From assembly GCA_033220425.1 (NCBI GenBank), contig CM065648.1, positions 3,782,001 through 3,846,000 on the forward strand: a stretch of DNA of 64,000 nucleotides. The letters run 5' to 3'. The stretch is from Lepraria neglecta. Lineage: Eukaryota > Ascomycota > Lecanoromycetes > Lecanorales > Stereocaulaceae. The notes beneath the pieces are model-generated. The model saw only the letters and a list, made by a program, of their open reading frames with translations, was not told where the DNA came from and did not search any database. Both the position numbers and the translations under genes were made by a program. Position 1 is the first letter of the stretch; every line of letters begins with the position of its first letter. Positions 38,961 through 52,200 of this stretch are shown piece by piece.

Positions 38961-41900
38961 TAGCCAGGACTTTACTAAGGTCCTTAACTCCGTTACTACT
39001 AACTTTATTCTACCTAACTATATACTACCTTTTAGAGATAAAGTAATATATATACTCGTAAGACTACTTAATAAAGTATCTAGAGTAACTAACTAATATA
39101 CTAGTAAACGACCCTTAGAGGAGTCTTATAACTCGTTTAGTTTAAAAAAGCCTAGATATAATAATATCTATACTAAGTAACCCGATTATACTAGACTATT
39201 CTTTGTACTAGCTCTAGCCCTAGATAATACCTACCCGCCTTATATTATCCTTAGAATTAGTTATACGCGCGATAATAAATTCTATCTTGTCTAACTACGG
39301 TATATTATACGTAATACTTCGCTTACTAACGCTAACTAGCTCTAGGACTAACTTAGTTACAATACTTTAATCTAGTTCCTAGAAACTAAGAAATTCTAGA
39401 CCGCTAAAGATAATACCCGGGGGAGTACCCTTATCTATATATCTAATAGGATTATAGAGGTAACTATAAACGAAGATCTACAAAATACTATCCGCGATAT
39501 ATATTTATGTGGTTACCGGCGCTATAAGCTTTGTATTGTGCGAGGGGTACTCCGTTAGTTATACTATATTAATTAATAGTTAGGATATTAACTAATAGGT
39601 ATAATAGTATCTATCGAGGGCAATACGGCCTATCTAAATTAACCTTACCGAGGTAGTTTTACCCTCTCCTACTACTTAAAATATTCTTCTCTTATAGTAG
39701 GACCTAAAGGGAAAACCTCTAATATATAGGATCCTCTAGGTAAAGACCCTACTATCTCTTCTACTAAACCCTCTACCCTAAAGCCTTTTATTAATCCTTC
39801 CCTTCTTACTAATAAGTATACTAGTCCGTCTACCGGGAATCTAAAGGAGTCTATAGATATTAGCTCTAGCTTAGATAGTAGTAGTAGTATAAATAATAAG
39901 GAAGAGAATAATAGAAAGGAAGGGGATTTAATAGATAAGGACAAGTAGAAGGTATTATAGATTAATAAGGCCTATATAGGTAGGACTCTAGGGTTATATA
40001 ATATTAAGATAGGTAGGGTAGTAGTAGCTAGAGTAGCTACGAAAGATATAGAGGTATTAGAATAGGAGGATCGCGATAGGATATAAGTACTTCAGCCTCT
40101 ACCTTATTATTTACTTACTACTAAATACTACCCTAGTATTAATATAACTAAGGTAGAGGACTATCCGTAAAAGTCTTAGAAAATGTAGTAGTATATAGAG
40201 TTATTATTCTAACTATAGAAGGGAAACTAGTCTATTAAGAATATACGAACCCTCTATAGGTTATTATCTATTATAGCCCCTAACGGCAAGATAAAAAAGA
40301 TTATACTATATATTTATTAAATCTACTACGCTGCTTAGATACGCCGGCGTACTTACTAGTAGGGGGGTATTAATAGGGACGATCCCGGCTTTAGCAAGGT
40401 TCGTATCTATTCCTAGCTTTTAATAAAACCTACTATTAACTTAGATAATACTAACGTCCGACTCGAACTAGACTCTAACGATTTTTATTATATATATTCT
40501 CGAGTATTAACTCTCTTTACGATAGCGCGAGGTTTTCGAAATATATAAATAGAATTATAAAAATCTCGAATAGTTTAAAGCGTTAATCTATTATACTAAG
40601 TATCTCCTACCCTCGAAATTAAAGGTATAGAGCGGTAATAATATATATCCCTCTACTAATAAATAGGATATCGATTATCCGTATATTAAGAAAAGCGCCG
40701 CCTATTTAACTAGCGTACTAAAGTAAGGTATTATTCTTATTATCGTACTAGCGAAAGTAATAGGTAATTAGTTATAAGAGTAGACGAAGATAATTAATAC
40801 TTAATATCCAATATTAAAGCTACGATACTTCTATACCTATATAGGCAAAATATATAATAATATTAATACTACCCTACTTATATTAGAAAATACTAAACTA
40901 CTTCGATATAAAAAGAATAGAAAACCTAAACCTAGATAGGAGCGTATTCTACTCCTTATAACTAAGGGCTTATATAATAGATATATTAAGGAAGTACTAT
41001 AGGACTCTAAGTCTCTATTCGTCCATAACTTCCGTATTAGCTAGATCTTTATTAACGAATTCTATAATATAAAGATAGTAAAGGGTAAATATCCTAAGAT
41101 AGTCCTTAGTATTAAGGATAAGATTAGTACCTAAGTCCTAGTAAAAATACTAGAGGATAATAAGAATAAGTAGAATACTATAGATAATCGGCGTATAAAA
41201 ATATACCGATTATCTTTGCCCTAGATATAGGGTTTCTCCGCTATACCGTAGATATACGACCTAACTAACTACTTAGCTATAATCTATATAATTAAGTAGC
41301 CTTAGTAGTACGCCGTTAAAGAGTATTAATATATAACTTATAACGAAGTCGAGGTTATTAGGAAACTAACCGCTAGCTACTAAAAGCGAAAGAATCCGGT
41401 TAATAAGAGCGAGAATAATAAGAATATTATAGATATAAAGGCTATCTTAAACTCTATCAAAATCAAGCGGATACCTATAACTATAGATATTAATAGGACT
41501 ACTAAGCTTATTAAGCTACCTCTGTACAAGACTTGTTATATTATATACTTACTTAATCTAGAGTAAAAGGCAGCTCTTTATACTAAGGATTAGAGGATCT
41601 AAGACATAGTAAAAGCCGAATATACTAGAGAATATATAATTACTCGCAAGGCTAGCAAGGAGATACCTACGCTAGTAATTAATAACTACTTTAAACACGC
41701 CTATAAGCTACGCGCTACTACTATTATCCTAAGCCTTCTAGAATTCTCTTAGTATAACTACCTTACTCTTACTTAGGACGAGCTTAAAGGGAGGCCTTTA
41801 TATAATAGCGGAAAGGGTTATATAGATTTTATAGAGTTAGCTAGCCTAATATAGAATTAGGCTAAGATACCGCTAGATAGTATTTATACTAAATATATCG

Positions 41901-43250
41901 ATAAACTTACTAGTAATATACTAAAGTTAGTAAAACTTAAAGAGTTAATCGGCTTGCTAGGGGAAGATATCTACGGGTGACCAGAGAAACTGGTTATATT
42001 TACCAGTTCTCCTATTATTATATATATTCTAGCGGTAGTAAGTCTATATCTCTTCTACTATTCTACCTTGACCTTATACTAACCTTACTCTAGTAGTTTA
42101 AAAAGTATTTTCCTAGTAAATAGCTATAGTATAGCTCGACTATACCTTCCGAGAAGCGAGATAAGTTATATATATAGCTATTCTAAGAAGAGGATAATAA
42201 GCGCTTCCTTATCTCTACGAAACGTATCCTTAGAACTAGTATTACCCTGACCTATATATTCAGAAGTATGAATATAGATATAGACTAGATATAATTCTAT
42301 AATATTTAGTATAATAGGCAGGTAGTTCGGTTGTCTCAGCGAAATCTAAAGATATATAACTACTACTTTATTACGGACGATGAATATAGAGTAGATTAGA
42401 AGGTATTATTTAAATAGAGTAGAGATAATATAACGAGGTAATAGGCGTATAAATAAGCTAGATATTTCTAGCTAAGTAATAGCGCGCTTTTATAGGTTTC
42501 TTTTCTTCTACTTAGCGATACTTTAACTTTGTATAAGATAGATATAAGACTCTTATTACCCTTCTATAGTAATATTAAATCTAATCTATACTAGTTCGGG
42601 AAGACTTGAAAGTACTTAGATTACTAGCTATTCCCCTTTGCTTTCTTCTATCTTTAGTAGATATTTCGCGCTATAGTCTTCCTTGAATATCCGCCACCAA
42701 AATCTAGATATACTATATACTTATATACTAAATATAAGCTATAGGTAAAAGGGAATATAATTTATAGCCCTAGCTTACTAGATTATAATCGTATTTAATA
42801 CGAACTATATATACTACTATACTCCTTTATAACGTATTATCTTAAGTTATAATCTTCCTTATAATACCTTTCTATTAATATAGACTCTTTTAACTAAGAC
42901 TATTATTAAATAAAGGGAGAAATCTACTTGAAAGTCAAGTAGTTATACCTATACTTAATATAGATACTATATAGGGAATAGCCTACGCGTCGAATAATAT
43001 CGAGTATTAGATAGTATTTAAGTTAGATAACTCTCAATATCCGAGTCGAATAGCGCTTGATATACTTAGCGTTCGAGTCGGATATCGCTTATTATACGCT
43101 AATTACTATAGGCTTAGTACGGAATTATTCTTTATATATTATATATCGACCTTTTAATCCTTTTCTATACTCCTTTCTCTTACTACTAATATATTAATTA
43201 ATACTCTATATCTTATATATATACCTGCTATAGAATACTAGTACGAGCCC

Positions 43251-44154
43251 GTAGCCGTCGCCGCTAATATTTTCCCCTCCTCTCTAGCCTCTTTACCTTC
43301 TACTAAATTCTATAAAAATACTAACCCCGGGAATTAGACGGTCTCGGTTATTTCGCGTAGCCTTATAGTTAAATAGGCCTACTATAAGGAGATTAGAGTA
43401 GTATTAAAGAAAGAGATAGAAAGGAGATATATTATTAGTACGTCTCTAGGGATACTAGAGAACTAGGCTAAACTTAGCGAGGCCTTATAGTAGTTAGAAA
43501 TAGTATTTCCCTCTATTTTTATACCTAGAATCCCCTAACCCTAGCTAGAGAGTTATAAATTAGATATGGCTAGAAAGATTAATAATATCTATAATCACTA
43601 TCGTAATTATAGAAGGCGTACTATACCGTCTCTCTCTATAGATAGTACTCTATATATAGTATATCCGCTTACCTTCGGTGAAATAGGATTCTATATCTAG
43701 TTAATAGAGATAACGGCGAATATACTTTTCTTTACCTCCGATATTATTAAGGAGAAAAAACCTCTAGCTAGTATTATATTAGATAAGATCGAATTTAGAA
43801 TATTTAAAGAGGTCTTACGCGAGGACGGTATCTATAATAGCTCGACTAACTAAATTCTTTATCGTATTAGCAAAAACGATATCGAAGTTAATTACGCCCG
43901 TAAATTCAAGGCGGCTACCTTATAGATATATAATATAGGCGAGAATCCTATCTCGTTTTATATTAAGACGCGCCTATAAGGTATATATCTTATACTTTAC
44001 TTCGATCGCGCTCCTACTAACTATACTCTAGTAAAATGGCGGGCCCGCGTAAAATATTAAATAATAGGTATACCTTACGTCCGTTTCCGCGGTATATTAG
44101 TAAACCTAGTTAATTACGGTACGCCGATACTACTAAATTATATACTCTAGTATT
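43251..44154. other. Y segment between the two helicase copies
   Basis: The stretch is coding-like on the plus strand (for example VKWRARVKYQIIGIPYVRF-like text near 44030-44090), but I do not recognise a family. It may be the amino-terminal part of the second helicase-type gene. Just upstream, CCGAGTCGAA/TTCGAGTCGGA motifs lie at 43038-43084. Confidence 0.4.
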
Positions 44155-46928
44155 CTTCTTCGTTCTAACTTAGCGAAGGGCCTCTACTTCTTCGTATTTT
44201 ATTCTTCCTATTATTACTATCCCTATTATACCTCTATATAATCTTACCGGGCTAGATATTCTTCTCTTACGGTATAACCTAAGAATATAACCTATAATAT
44301 ATAGAATCCTCTACGCGAAGACTCTACTACCTCTCCCGCTAAATTCCCCGCCCTAAAGCCTTATAAATTCTCCCCCTTAATTAAGTAAGCCTACTAGTAT
44401 TTCCTACCCGGCCTCTAAATAATCCTATACTTATCCGTTCTAATATAAATAATAGTAGCTATACTAGTAATTAGGAAGAGAAGGAGTAAGAGGAGGAAGG
44501 GGATACTATAGAAGAGAATAAGGAGAAGGCGTTAAAGGTTAGTAAGGCCTATAATAGTAGGGTTCCGAAGTTATATAATATTAAGATAGGTAGGGTAGTA
44601 GTAGCTAGAGTAGCTATAAAAGATCTAGAGGTATTAGAATAGGAGGATCGCAATAGGATATAAGTACTTTAACCTCTACCTTACTATTTACTTACTACTA
44701 AATACTACCCTAGTATTAATATAACTAAGGTAGAGGACTATCTATAATAGTCTTAGAAAATATAGTAGTATATAGAGTTATTATTTTAGCTATAGAAGGG
44801 AAACTAGTCTATATAGAATATACGAAACCTCCGTAGGTTATTATCTATTATAGCCCCTAACGGTAAAATAAAGAAGATCGTACCGTTTATTTATTAGCTA
44901 TACTATACGGCTTAGATAAGATAGTAGGCTTTCTAATAGAGGGGAGCTATCTATAGGCGAGATTCTAGTTTAGGGATATCTAAACTAAATTATTACTTCT
45001 ATTAAGGACTCTAGTTAACTTAGATAATATAGATATTCGACTCAGGCAATACTAACATCCGACTCTATCTAGATCGAAATCTATATATACAAAATTATCT
45101 AATAATTCGAAACGTCGCCTTATTATAATAAGTATCTCTTACTAGAGAGATTAAAGCTACGGAGTTATTACGATATATATCTATCGGCTTATAAATAGAA
45201 TATTAGTTATCCGTGTATCAAGAATAGCGCCGCCCGGAATATTAGCGTAGCGAAGTTAGGTATTATTCTTACTATTATACTAGCGAAAGTAGTAGGTAAT
45301 TAGTTATAATAGTAGATAAAGATAATCGATATAAAGCGGACGCTATATACTTAAGATATCTCTAGGACTACCGATCTAGTATAACTACCTCCCTATAAGA
45401 TTCGTTATATTATATACCCGCCTTCGCTAGTATAAAATATAGCTCTTCGTACTAAGGATCTAAGGATCTAAGACGAAGCGAAAGTAAAATATACTAGATA
45501 ATACGTAATTACTCGCAAGGCTAGTAAGGAGATACCTGCGCTAATAACTACCAACTACTTTAAACGTATATATAAACTACGCGCCGCTACTATAGTCCTA
45601 AGCCTTCTAGGATTCGCTCGGCTCGATAACCTATCTCTATATACGGATAAGCTCGAAGGAGGGGATTTATATAACGGCGGCGAGGGTTATATAAACTTTG
45701 TAGAGTTAGCTAATCTAAGAGAAGACTAGACTGAATACCCGCTAGCTAGTATCTATATCTATTATATCGAATATTTTGTTAATAATAGTCCGAAGTTAGT
45801 TATATTAAAGGATTTAATCGTTAAACTAAGGGAGGATATCGTCGGAAGACTATAATAACTATCTATAATTACTAAGCTATCTACTACTATATATATTCTG
45901 GCGATAGTAGGTCTATAGCTCTTCTACTATTTCGCCTTGGCTTTATACTAACCTTACCCTAGTAGTTTAAAAGGTATTATCCTAATAAATAACTATAGCG
46001 TAGCTTAGCCTTACCTTCCGGGTATAGCCCGGAAAGATATAGGATGGTATAGGATATTGGCTCTCTTACCTATCTAGAGGTATAGTATAGTATTAAGGTC
46101 TAAAATCCTATACTATTAGTAGGAGGTATGGGATCTCAATAGGATATCCTACGGTATGGGATATTAGTGGGATTATCTAATAGTACGGGATATTTTCGGG
46201 ATATCCTAGTGGCGGATAAGATAAGACCTATATAAAGTATACTTAGAATTTCTATTCATTATTCTAGTTATCAAAACTTCAAATTTTTTTTTGAATATTC
46301 TATAATATAGAATATTCTAGTAGGAAATATAGAATTATAGAATATTCAAAAAAAAATTGAAGTTTTGATGACTAGAATAATGACTAGAAATTCTAAGTAT
46401 ACTTTATATAGGTCTTATCTTATCCGCCACTAGGATATCCCGAAAATATCCCGTACTATTAGATAATCCTACCAATATCCTATACCGTAGGATATCCTAT
46501 TGAGATCCCATTCTATATCTCCTAAAAGATATAGGATTTAGGATCTTCTAATCCCATCCCATACCCAACCCTTGGGATATCCTATAGGATATCCTATATC
46601 TTTCCGGGCTATACTTCCGGGAAACGAGATAAATTATTTATATAGATATGCCAAGGAGATAACTATTATTACTTTGTTCCCCCTATAAACTACGTTCTTA
46701 AAACTAGTATTACCCTTATCTATACCTCTAGAAGCGTAAATATAGATATAGACTAGATAAAGTGCTATAGGATTTGATACTATAGGCGGGTTATTCGGTA
46801 GTAATAGCAAAGATAGAAGGTATACGAGTATAGTATATTTCTGGATAAGGCAAAGGGATCTTAATTTAATTATTATCTAGATAGGTAGATAGAAAGCTCT
46901 TAGTAAGAGTAGGTATAATATAATATAA
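44155..46928 (+). pseudogene. Second, shortened SNF2-like copy in Y
   Basis: This copy is homologous to 39640-42430. The shared blocks include LYNIKIGRVVVARVA (44574-44618; first copy near 40000-40045) and the ITRKAS/ECIPALI-like stretch near 45500-45545. It lacks about 0.65 kb found at about 40800-41450 of the first copy, the part holding the candidate motif II. It is interrupted by the foldback element and ends at Helitron 4. Either a tandem gene duplication inside Y or two related genes diverged; RIP decay is heavy in both. Confidence 0.5.
46023..46613. mobile_element. 591-bp foldback element with 8-bp TSD (hAT-like MITE)
   Basis: Nearly the whole element is an inverted repeat centred near 46320, with termini TATAGCCCGGAAAGATATAG and arms of about 280 bp. 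Direct repeats CTTCCGGG (46015-46022, 46614-46621) form an 8-bp TSD. The first helicase copy preserves the empty site CTTCCGAG at 42146-42153. An 8-bp TSD is typical of hAT elements, though TIR bases alone do not prove it. Repeated GGATATCC/GGGATATT motifs fill the arms. It is non-coding. Confidence 0.8.
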
Positions 46929-47947
46929 CAAGTGAGTGCCCGTAATCTTCACAGAAGATTACCGTAAAACGGCTATATCTCGCTTATTTTATACTCTATT
47001 TAGAAAATTGAAGTGAAATTAGAAAGCCCCGTATTTATAGTATATTTTATATATATAAAGTTAAGCCCTAACCCTAATGTATTAAAAGTTATTAAGGATT
47101 TAGTATATTAGTGCTTCGGGGGCGGCTGCGGGGGTGGCTGCGGGGGTAGCTTTAGGTTACTCCGGAGGCAAAAATATGTTTTTTGAGCTTTCCTTAGCTA
47201 AATCTTAGCCAAATTTTAAAATTCGAACCGCGTTGGAAAGCGCATGTTTGGTTCCAGAACTTATGAAATTATCTCGATATCATATAACGTATATGGCGTG
47301 GGGTATTACTGCGAAGAAGTTGCGGTGCGCATTCAACTTTTGATGTTCTAGGTCCGGGGGCGCCAAGCTCAATGCTTGGCATTTGCCACCGAGCTTTGCG
47401 CTGCCCGCAAAACATAGCGAAACCGCTTCTTTTGCTTATAAGTTTTGCGCAAATAGACCGATTTTGAAAATTTTGACGGTGTTGGAAAGCGCATGCTTGG
47501 TTCCAGAACTGATGAGATTATCTCGATCTCATATGACGTATGTGGCGCGGGGCATTACTGCGAAGAAGTTGCGGTGCGCATTCAACCTTTGATGTTGGTC
47601 TGGGGGCGCCAAGCTCAATGCTTGGCATTTGCCACCGAGCTCGCGCTGCTAGCAAAACATGGCGAAAACGCTTCTTTTGCTCATAACTATTGCGTAAATG
47701 GGCCGATTCTAAAAATTCTTGATGCGCAAGCAAGCTAATGATTGACTCCAAAACTTATGAAATTATCTCGATATCATATGGCGTATGTGGCGCGGGGCAT
47801 CACTGCGAAAAAGTGCGCAGCGGATTCAACTTTTGGTAGTTGAAGGCGCTAGCCGAGAGAGGAAATGCAGCTCTAAAGAGATGTTCTAATTGGCTACAAG
47901 TGCGGAATTGCTCCGAATGTCGCGATAATCTGTTATTAGAAGAAAGA
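46929..47947 (-). mobile_element. Helitron-like element, copy 4
   Basis: This 1019-bp copy is in reverse complement. Its 3' end (GGGCACTCACTTG, hairpin 46942-46962) is on the left, next to A at 46928 (T on its own strand). Its TC start is at 47947, next to T at 47948. It has about three internal ~248-bp units, retains many CA/TG dinucleotides, and has chance ORFs on both strands. No empty site for this copy is visible in the window. Confidence 0.75.
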
Positions 47948-48775
47948 TTAACTTATAGGTATTGCTAGTAGCAAATTTAAGGACTAGTTTAAATATTATA
48001 AATAGTAGACCTCGTTATTCGAATTAGAGACTAGAGAAACTATACTATTCAACTTAACGTTACCGATATAATATTTATATCCTAGAATCCCGCTATAAAG
48101 ACCTAGCTAATACTACCCGCCGCTTTTTCTAACCTAGATTCGTCTTCTCTAATAAATCTAAACGCTGTCGCCGCTATAGAGGATATAGTTCTACTAACTT
48201 AATATATATCCGCTAGTAGAGATTCTCTTTATAGGACGTATTATAAATAGAAGGAGGTATCTAATTATTATTAACTAAGTCGAAGAACTAATTCAATCAG
48301 TTAAGCTAATAATATAACTCTATATCCTATCTATATAACTTAAGAGCCGGCGGCAAAGTATATATTATTAATACGAATCTAGTAAGTCCGGCTCCGTATA
48401 TATTCATCGATAGATACTTGAGTAGGTAGTATCTAAGGTCTTAAGGTCCCGGGCCAATAGGGCGGAGGCGGCGTATACTTATTAAGGATATAGAAGAAAT
48501 AGCGATATTCGTTATATATAGGAGAACTATAGCTAGAGATATAGTCCTAGTAGTAACCTGTTCGAAAAGGTAGGAAACTTTCGTTCGACTCGGATAGACT
48601 TTTATCCGACTCGGCTAAGTTTCTATCTAACTTAGTTAATAGTCTTTAAGCTAACTCGATTTTATATTAATATTATATTAATTAAAATAATACGATAATA
48701 ATATACTAAAGAAGCCTGTCCCTTTCTAAAAACCTTCGCCTTCTTCCCCTAAGAACCTCGCCTATCTAGCTACCT
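47948..48775. other. Y segment, unassigned
   Basis: RIPed TA-rich sequence without recognisable genes. TTCGACTCGGATAG and TCCGACTCGG motifs occur at 48584-48616, the same motif as at other Y gene borders. Confidence 0.4.
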
Positions 48776-49211
48776 TGTTAGAACCAGAAGGTTCTAATAG
48801 GACTGTCGTGAAGGACACAGGACTTCGGACAGGACATGTTGCTCGCAACGATCGCAGGCGCTAAGCGTGCGATCAATGCTATCACAATATGTTGCTCGTA
48901 ACGATCGCAGACGCTAAGCGTGCGATCACTACTATCGAGGAGGCTTGGCAGGATTTCTTATGTCTACATATACGGGGCTTTGCCCGTTGTTTGGAACAGT
49001 GTGTTCAACTTGGCAAACCACTACTTGGTTAATCTTCCTGGTACTCCTTGTACTATACTTTACTAGTTATTAATATAGAACGTATTGACTACCTTCAACT
49101 ACAAAGACTGCCATTCTACCTGAGTGACTCCTCTCCCACAGAAGCATAAGACATCTACACCCGCACCCGGTTATCGCACCGTTAGGTTACTAACCGGCGT
49201 GGGTCGTAACA
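48776..49211 (+). repeat. 5' LTR of E
   Basis: The 436-bp LTR runs TGTTAGAACC to GGGTCGTAACA. U3 has two ~55-bp units with GTTGCTCG and AACGATCGCAG, unlike the U3 of its partner. Confidence 0.85.
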
Positions 49212-52200
49212 CTTTAAACACCCTAAGGGATGAGTTCTTTAACAACTTCAGGCAGAAACCCTACCCTAAGTACCTTAACGGTTACTGGCTAGAGATGCTA
49301 AACCATGGACGAAGGATCTAGAAAAAGGATCAAGGTTGTAGTACCAGACCTGTACTACGGAGATAGAGACAAGCTTAAGCCATGGCTTACATAAGTATAA
49401 CTATACCTTTTGTTCCAGGGAGACCTGCTCCTAGTAACCAGATATACTACCTTCGCTATATTATACCTATGAGGACGGGCCCAAAAGTGGGTCGAACCTT
49501 TCCTAAAGAAGTATATGGAAGATGACGACGAAGACGGCGACGTTAAGTTATGGATGGAAAGTATGCCAAAATTTATGGTTGAAATCCGCCGTATGTTCGG
49601 ACCTTCCAACGAGGCAAACGTAGTAATACGCATTATTTAGTACATGAAGTAGAAGAAGTCAGCGTCAGAGTTTTTAACTTAATTTTAAATATACGCTACT
49701 AAAATAGGCTAGGATGATGATGCGCTAATGACGATGTATTGTCAAGGCCTTAAAGATAATGTTAAAGACGAGCTTATAAGATTTAGAGGAGTAATCGATA
49801 CTCTAGACGGACTTATTAAAAATGCGATCGAAATCGATAATAAGCTATTCGAACGATCTATAGAGAAGCGGTATGACGGAGGAGTTAGCGGAACCCGGTA
49901 TAAGGGATTCTTTTCGAAAACAAGGAATTACCGACAAGATTACGGAGAATATAATACTTACTATAGTATAGTACTAATAGAGATTAACTTTATTTAGATA
50001 GGAAAGAAGAAAGGAAACTTTAAAGGGAAAAAGCAGCACGGGGGAAAGAAAGTAATTACTTGCTATAGCTATAGTAAACTAGGCTATATAGCTAGAGACT
50101 GCAGGTCGAAGAATATAGTATACCGACTGCAGATTAATGTAATAGAAGGAGGACCTCTAGATAACGAGGAAAACTCCGAAGAAATATAGCTACTCTATAA
50201 TATAGAAGAATTGAGTTAGGATTCGGAAGACGATACCTTTGAATTAGAATTTAATGAAGAAGTATAGAGGTATTACTATAGGGATAGTAATAGATCTTAA
50301 TAGTATAAGACGGATTAGGAACAGCGGAAAGCTAGTCCGGAGAGACCAGCGTTAACACCCGAACCTGGATCTACTATATCCCAAGTAGAAGGAAAATTAC
50401 TGGAAATTAAAGAACCTTAATCGGACGAAGACGAATGTAAACTCTTCGATAAAATCGAAAGTAAAGTATAAGGCGTATTAAATAAGTAATTATCTGTAAA
50501 ACCCAAATGGGACGAACCTATACGAGACTATCGGTATAATAGGGAATATTAGTAATATGGCGAAATTCTATATACTGAATATATACTACCCGATTATTTA
50601 GTATATAGAGAGGAAAGGGGCTATCTGGCGAAAGAACGTACAGTACCTTTACTTAAGAAAGCTTACTATAGAGAAATATAGTAGTATAAGTATAAAGAAG
50701 ATAGGTACTAATAGTATCTTGCGAGTAAGAGGAAGTATTACTACTTCCTATACTTTATAGAAAAGTGGGAAAAAGAAAGAAATAACTTACTTAAAGTCTT
50801 TAAGAGAGGAGCTTATAACTAAGTACTATAGTATAGCTACCTATATAATAAATATATTCCGTATAAAGGTATAAAGGAAGTATATAGCTTCCTACTATTA
50901 TAGGGAAAAGAATGATCTCTTATGCTACAGGGAAGTATAAGGAGATTAATACGTTATTCCCCAAATAACAATTATGTTCCGCCCAATACTACACTTATAT
51001 TATTGTACTAGTGAATATTGATAGATAGCGGACCGTGGCGATAATAGACAGCGGAGCTACAGGAAATTTCATCTCAAGGAACTTAGTAGACTCGAGCGGC
51101 CTGCCAACCCGAAAGAAGAAATTGTCCTATAAGCTACGCCTGGCCGACGGGTTAGTATTCTCAACAGGAAAAGTAGAGGAGGAAACACGCTCCCTACTAG
51201 TAATAATTCAGTAATACTACAAGGAGATTACATTCGATATAGTTGGGATGGCTACTTATAATATCATTTTAGGAATACCTTGGTTAAATAAATATAACCT
51301 AGAAATTAACTGGAAGACGAAAATACTTAAATTCGGACGATCTAGAAACGTTACTAGTATTAGACCTATTAGTTGATAGTAGATGATAATAGATAAGAGA
51401 AAGAACCGAAGACCGGTCGAAGTATATATTACTTTATTCTTAAATAATAAGAGTGACTTCTAAGAGAGAAGGCTCGACTCCTTAGTTACTAGTAAGGGTC
51501 AGCAGGATACTAAAGAGAGAGCTATTGAAGGAAAAGACAAACCTTCTGCGATCCCTCGGGAATATAAACGGTAGGTATACCTATTCAAGGAAGAGACGAG
51601 CGTAAAAGCGTTGCCTAAGTACCAGCTATAGGATTATAAGATCGAACTCGAACCTGGCAAGGCGCCAATATTTAGACCTATCTATACATTATCAGAAAAG
51701 GAACTTACTGTACTTCGCGGGTATATCGAAGAGAACCTTAAGAAAGGATTTATTCGGGAATCCAAATTACTAGTAGGTTATCCAATCCTCTTCGCGCCGA
51801 AGAAGGACGGAAGCTTAAGACTATGCGTCGACTATCGAAAGTTGAACGATATTACTATCAAAAATCGGTATCCTTTGCCAAATATCAGCGAGCTATAGGA
51901 CCGGCTCGGTAAGGCAAAGATATTCACGAAACTAGATCTTAGAGGCGTATATAATCTAATTCGGATGAAAGAAGGCGAAGAATAGAAAACTGCCTTCCGA
52001 ACCAGATATGGCTACTACGAGTATTTAGTAATACCGTTTGGACTTACTAACGTACTAGTAACCTGCCAAGTACTTGTTAATAACGTCGTACGAGTATACT
52101 TAGATCGAATAGCGATAGCGTACCTCGACGATATCTTGATTTACTCTAAGAAAAAGGAAGAATACGTCAAGTATATATAGGACGTTATCGAATGCCTGTC

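Larger units (their letters stand above)
32650..43250 (+). pseudogene. SNF2-family helicase-like gene of Y, decayed
   Basis: A long plus-strand frame family is split by chromovirus D (33048-38960) and continues from 38966. The carboxy-terminal helicase lobe is clearest: KLVIFTSSPIIIYIL near 41987-42031 fits the block before motif IV of SNF2 ATPases. A QRNLKIYNYYFIT-like string near 42335-42375 fits motif VI and its sequel. A VHNFRI...INEFYNIK string near 41020-41075 sits where the DEAH-type motif II is expected. Such ATPases remodel DNA-protein complexes; as transposon cargo this one might aid transposition or counter silencing, which is inference. It has many RIP-compatible stops. Whether 32650-39600 belongs to the same gene is uncertain. 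Confidence 0.5.
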
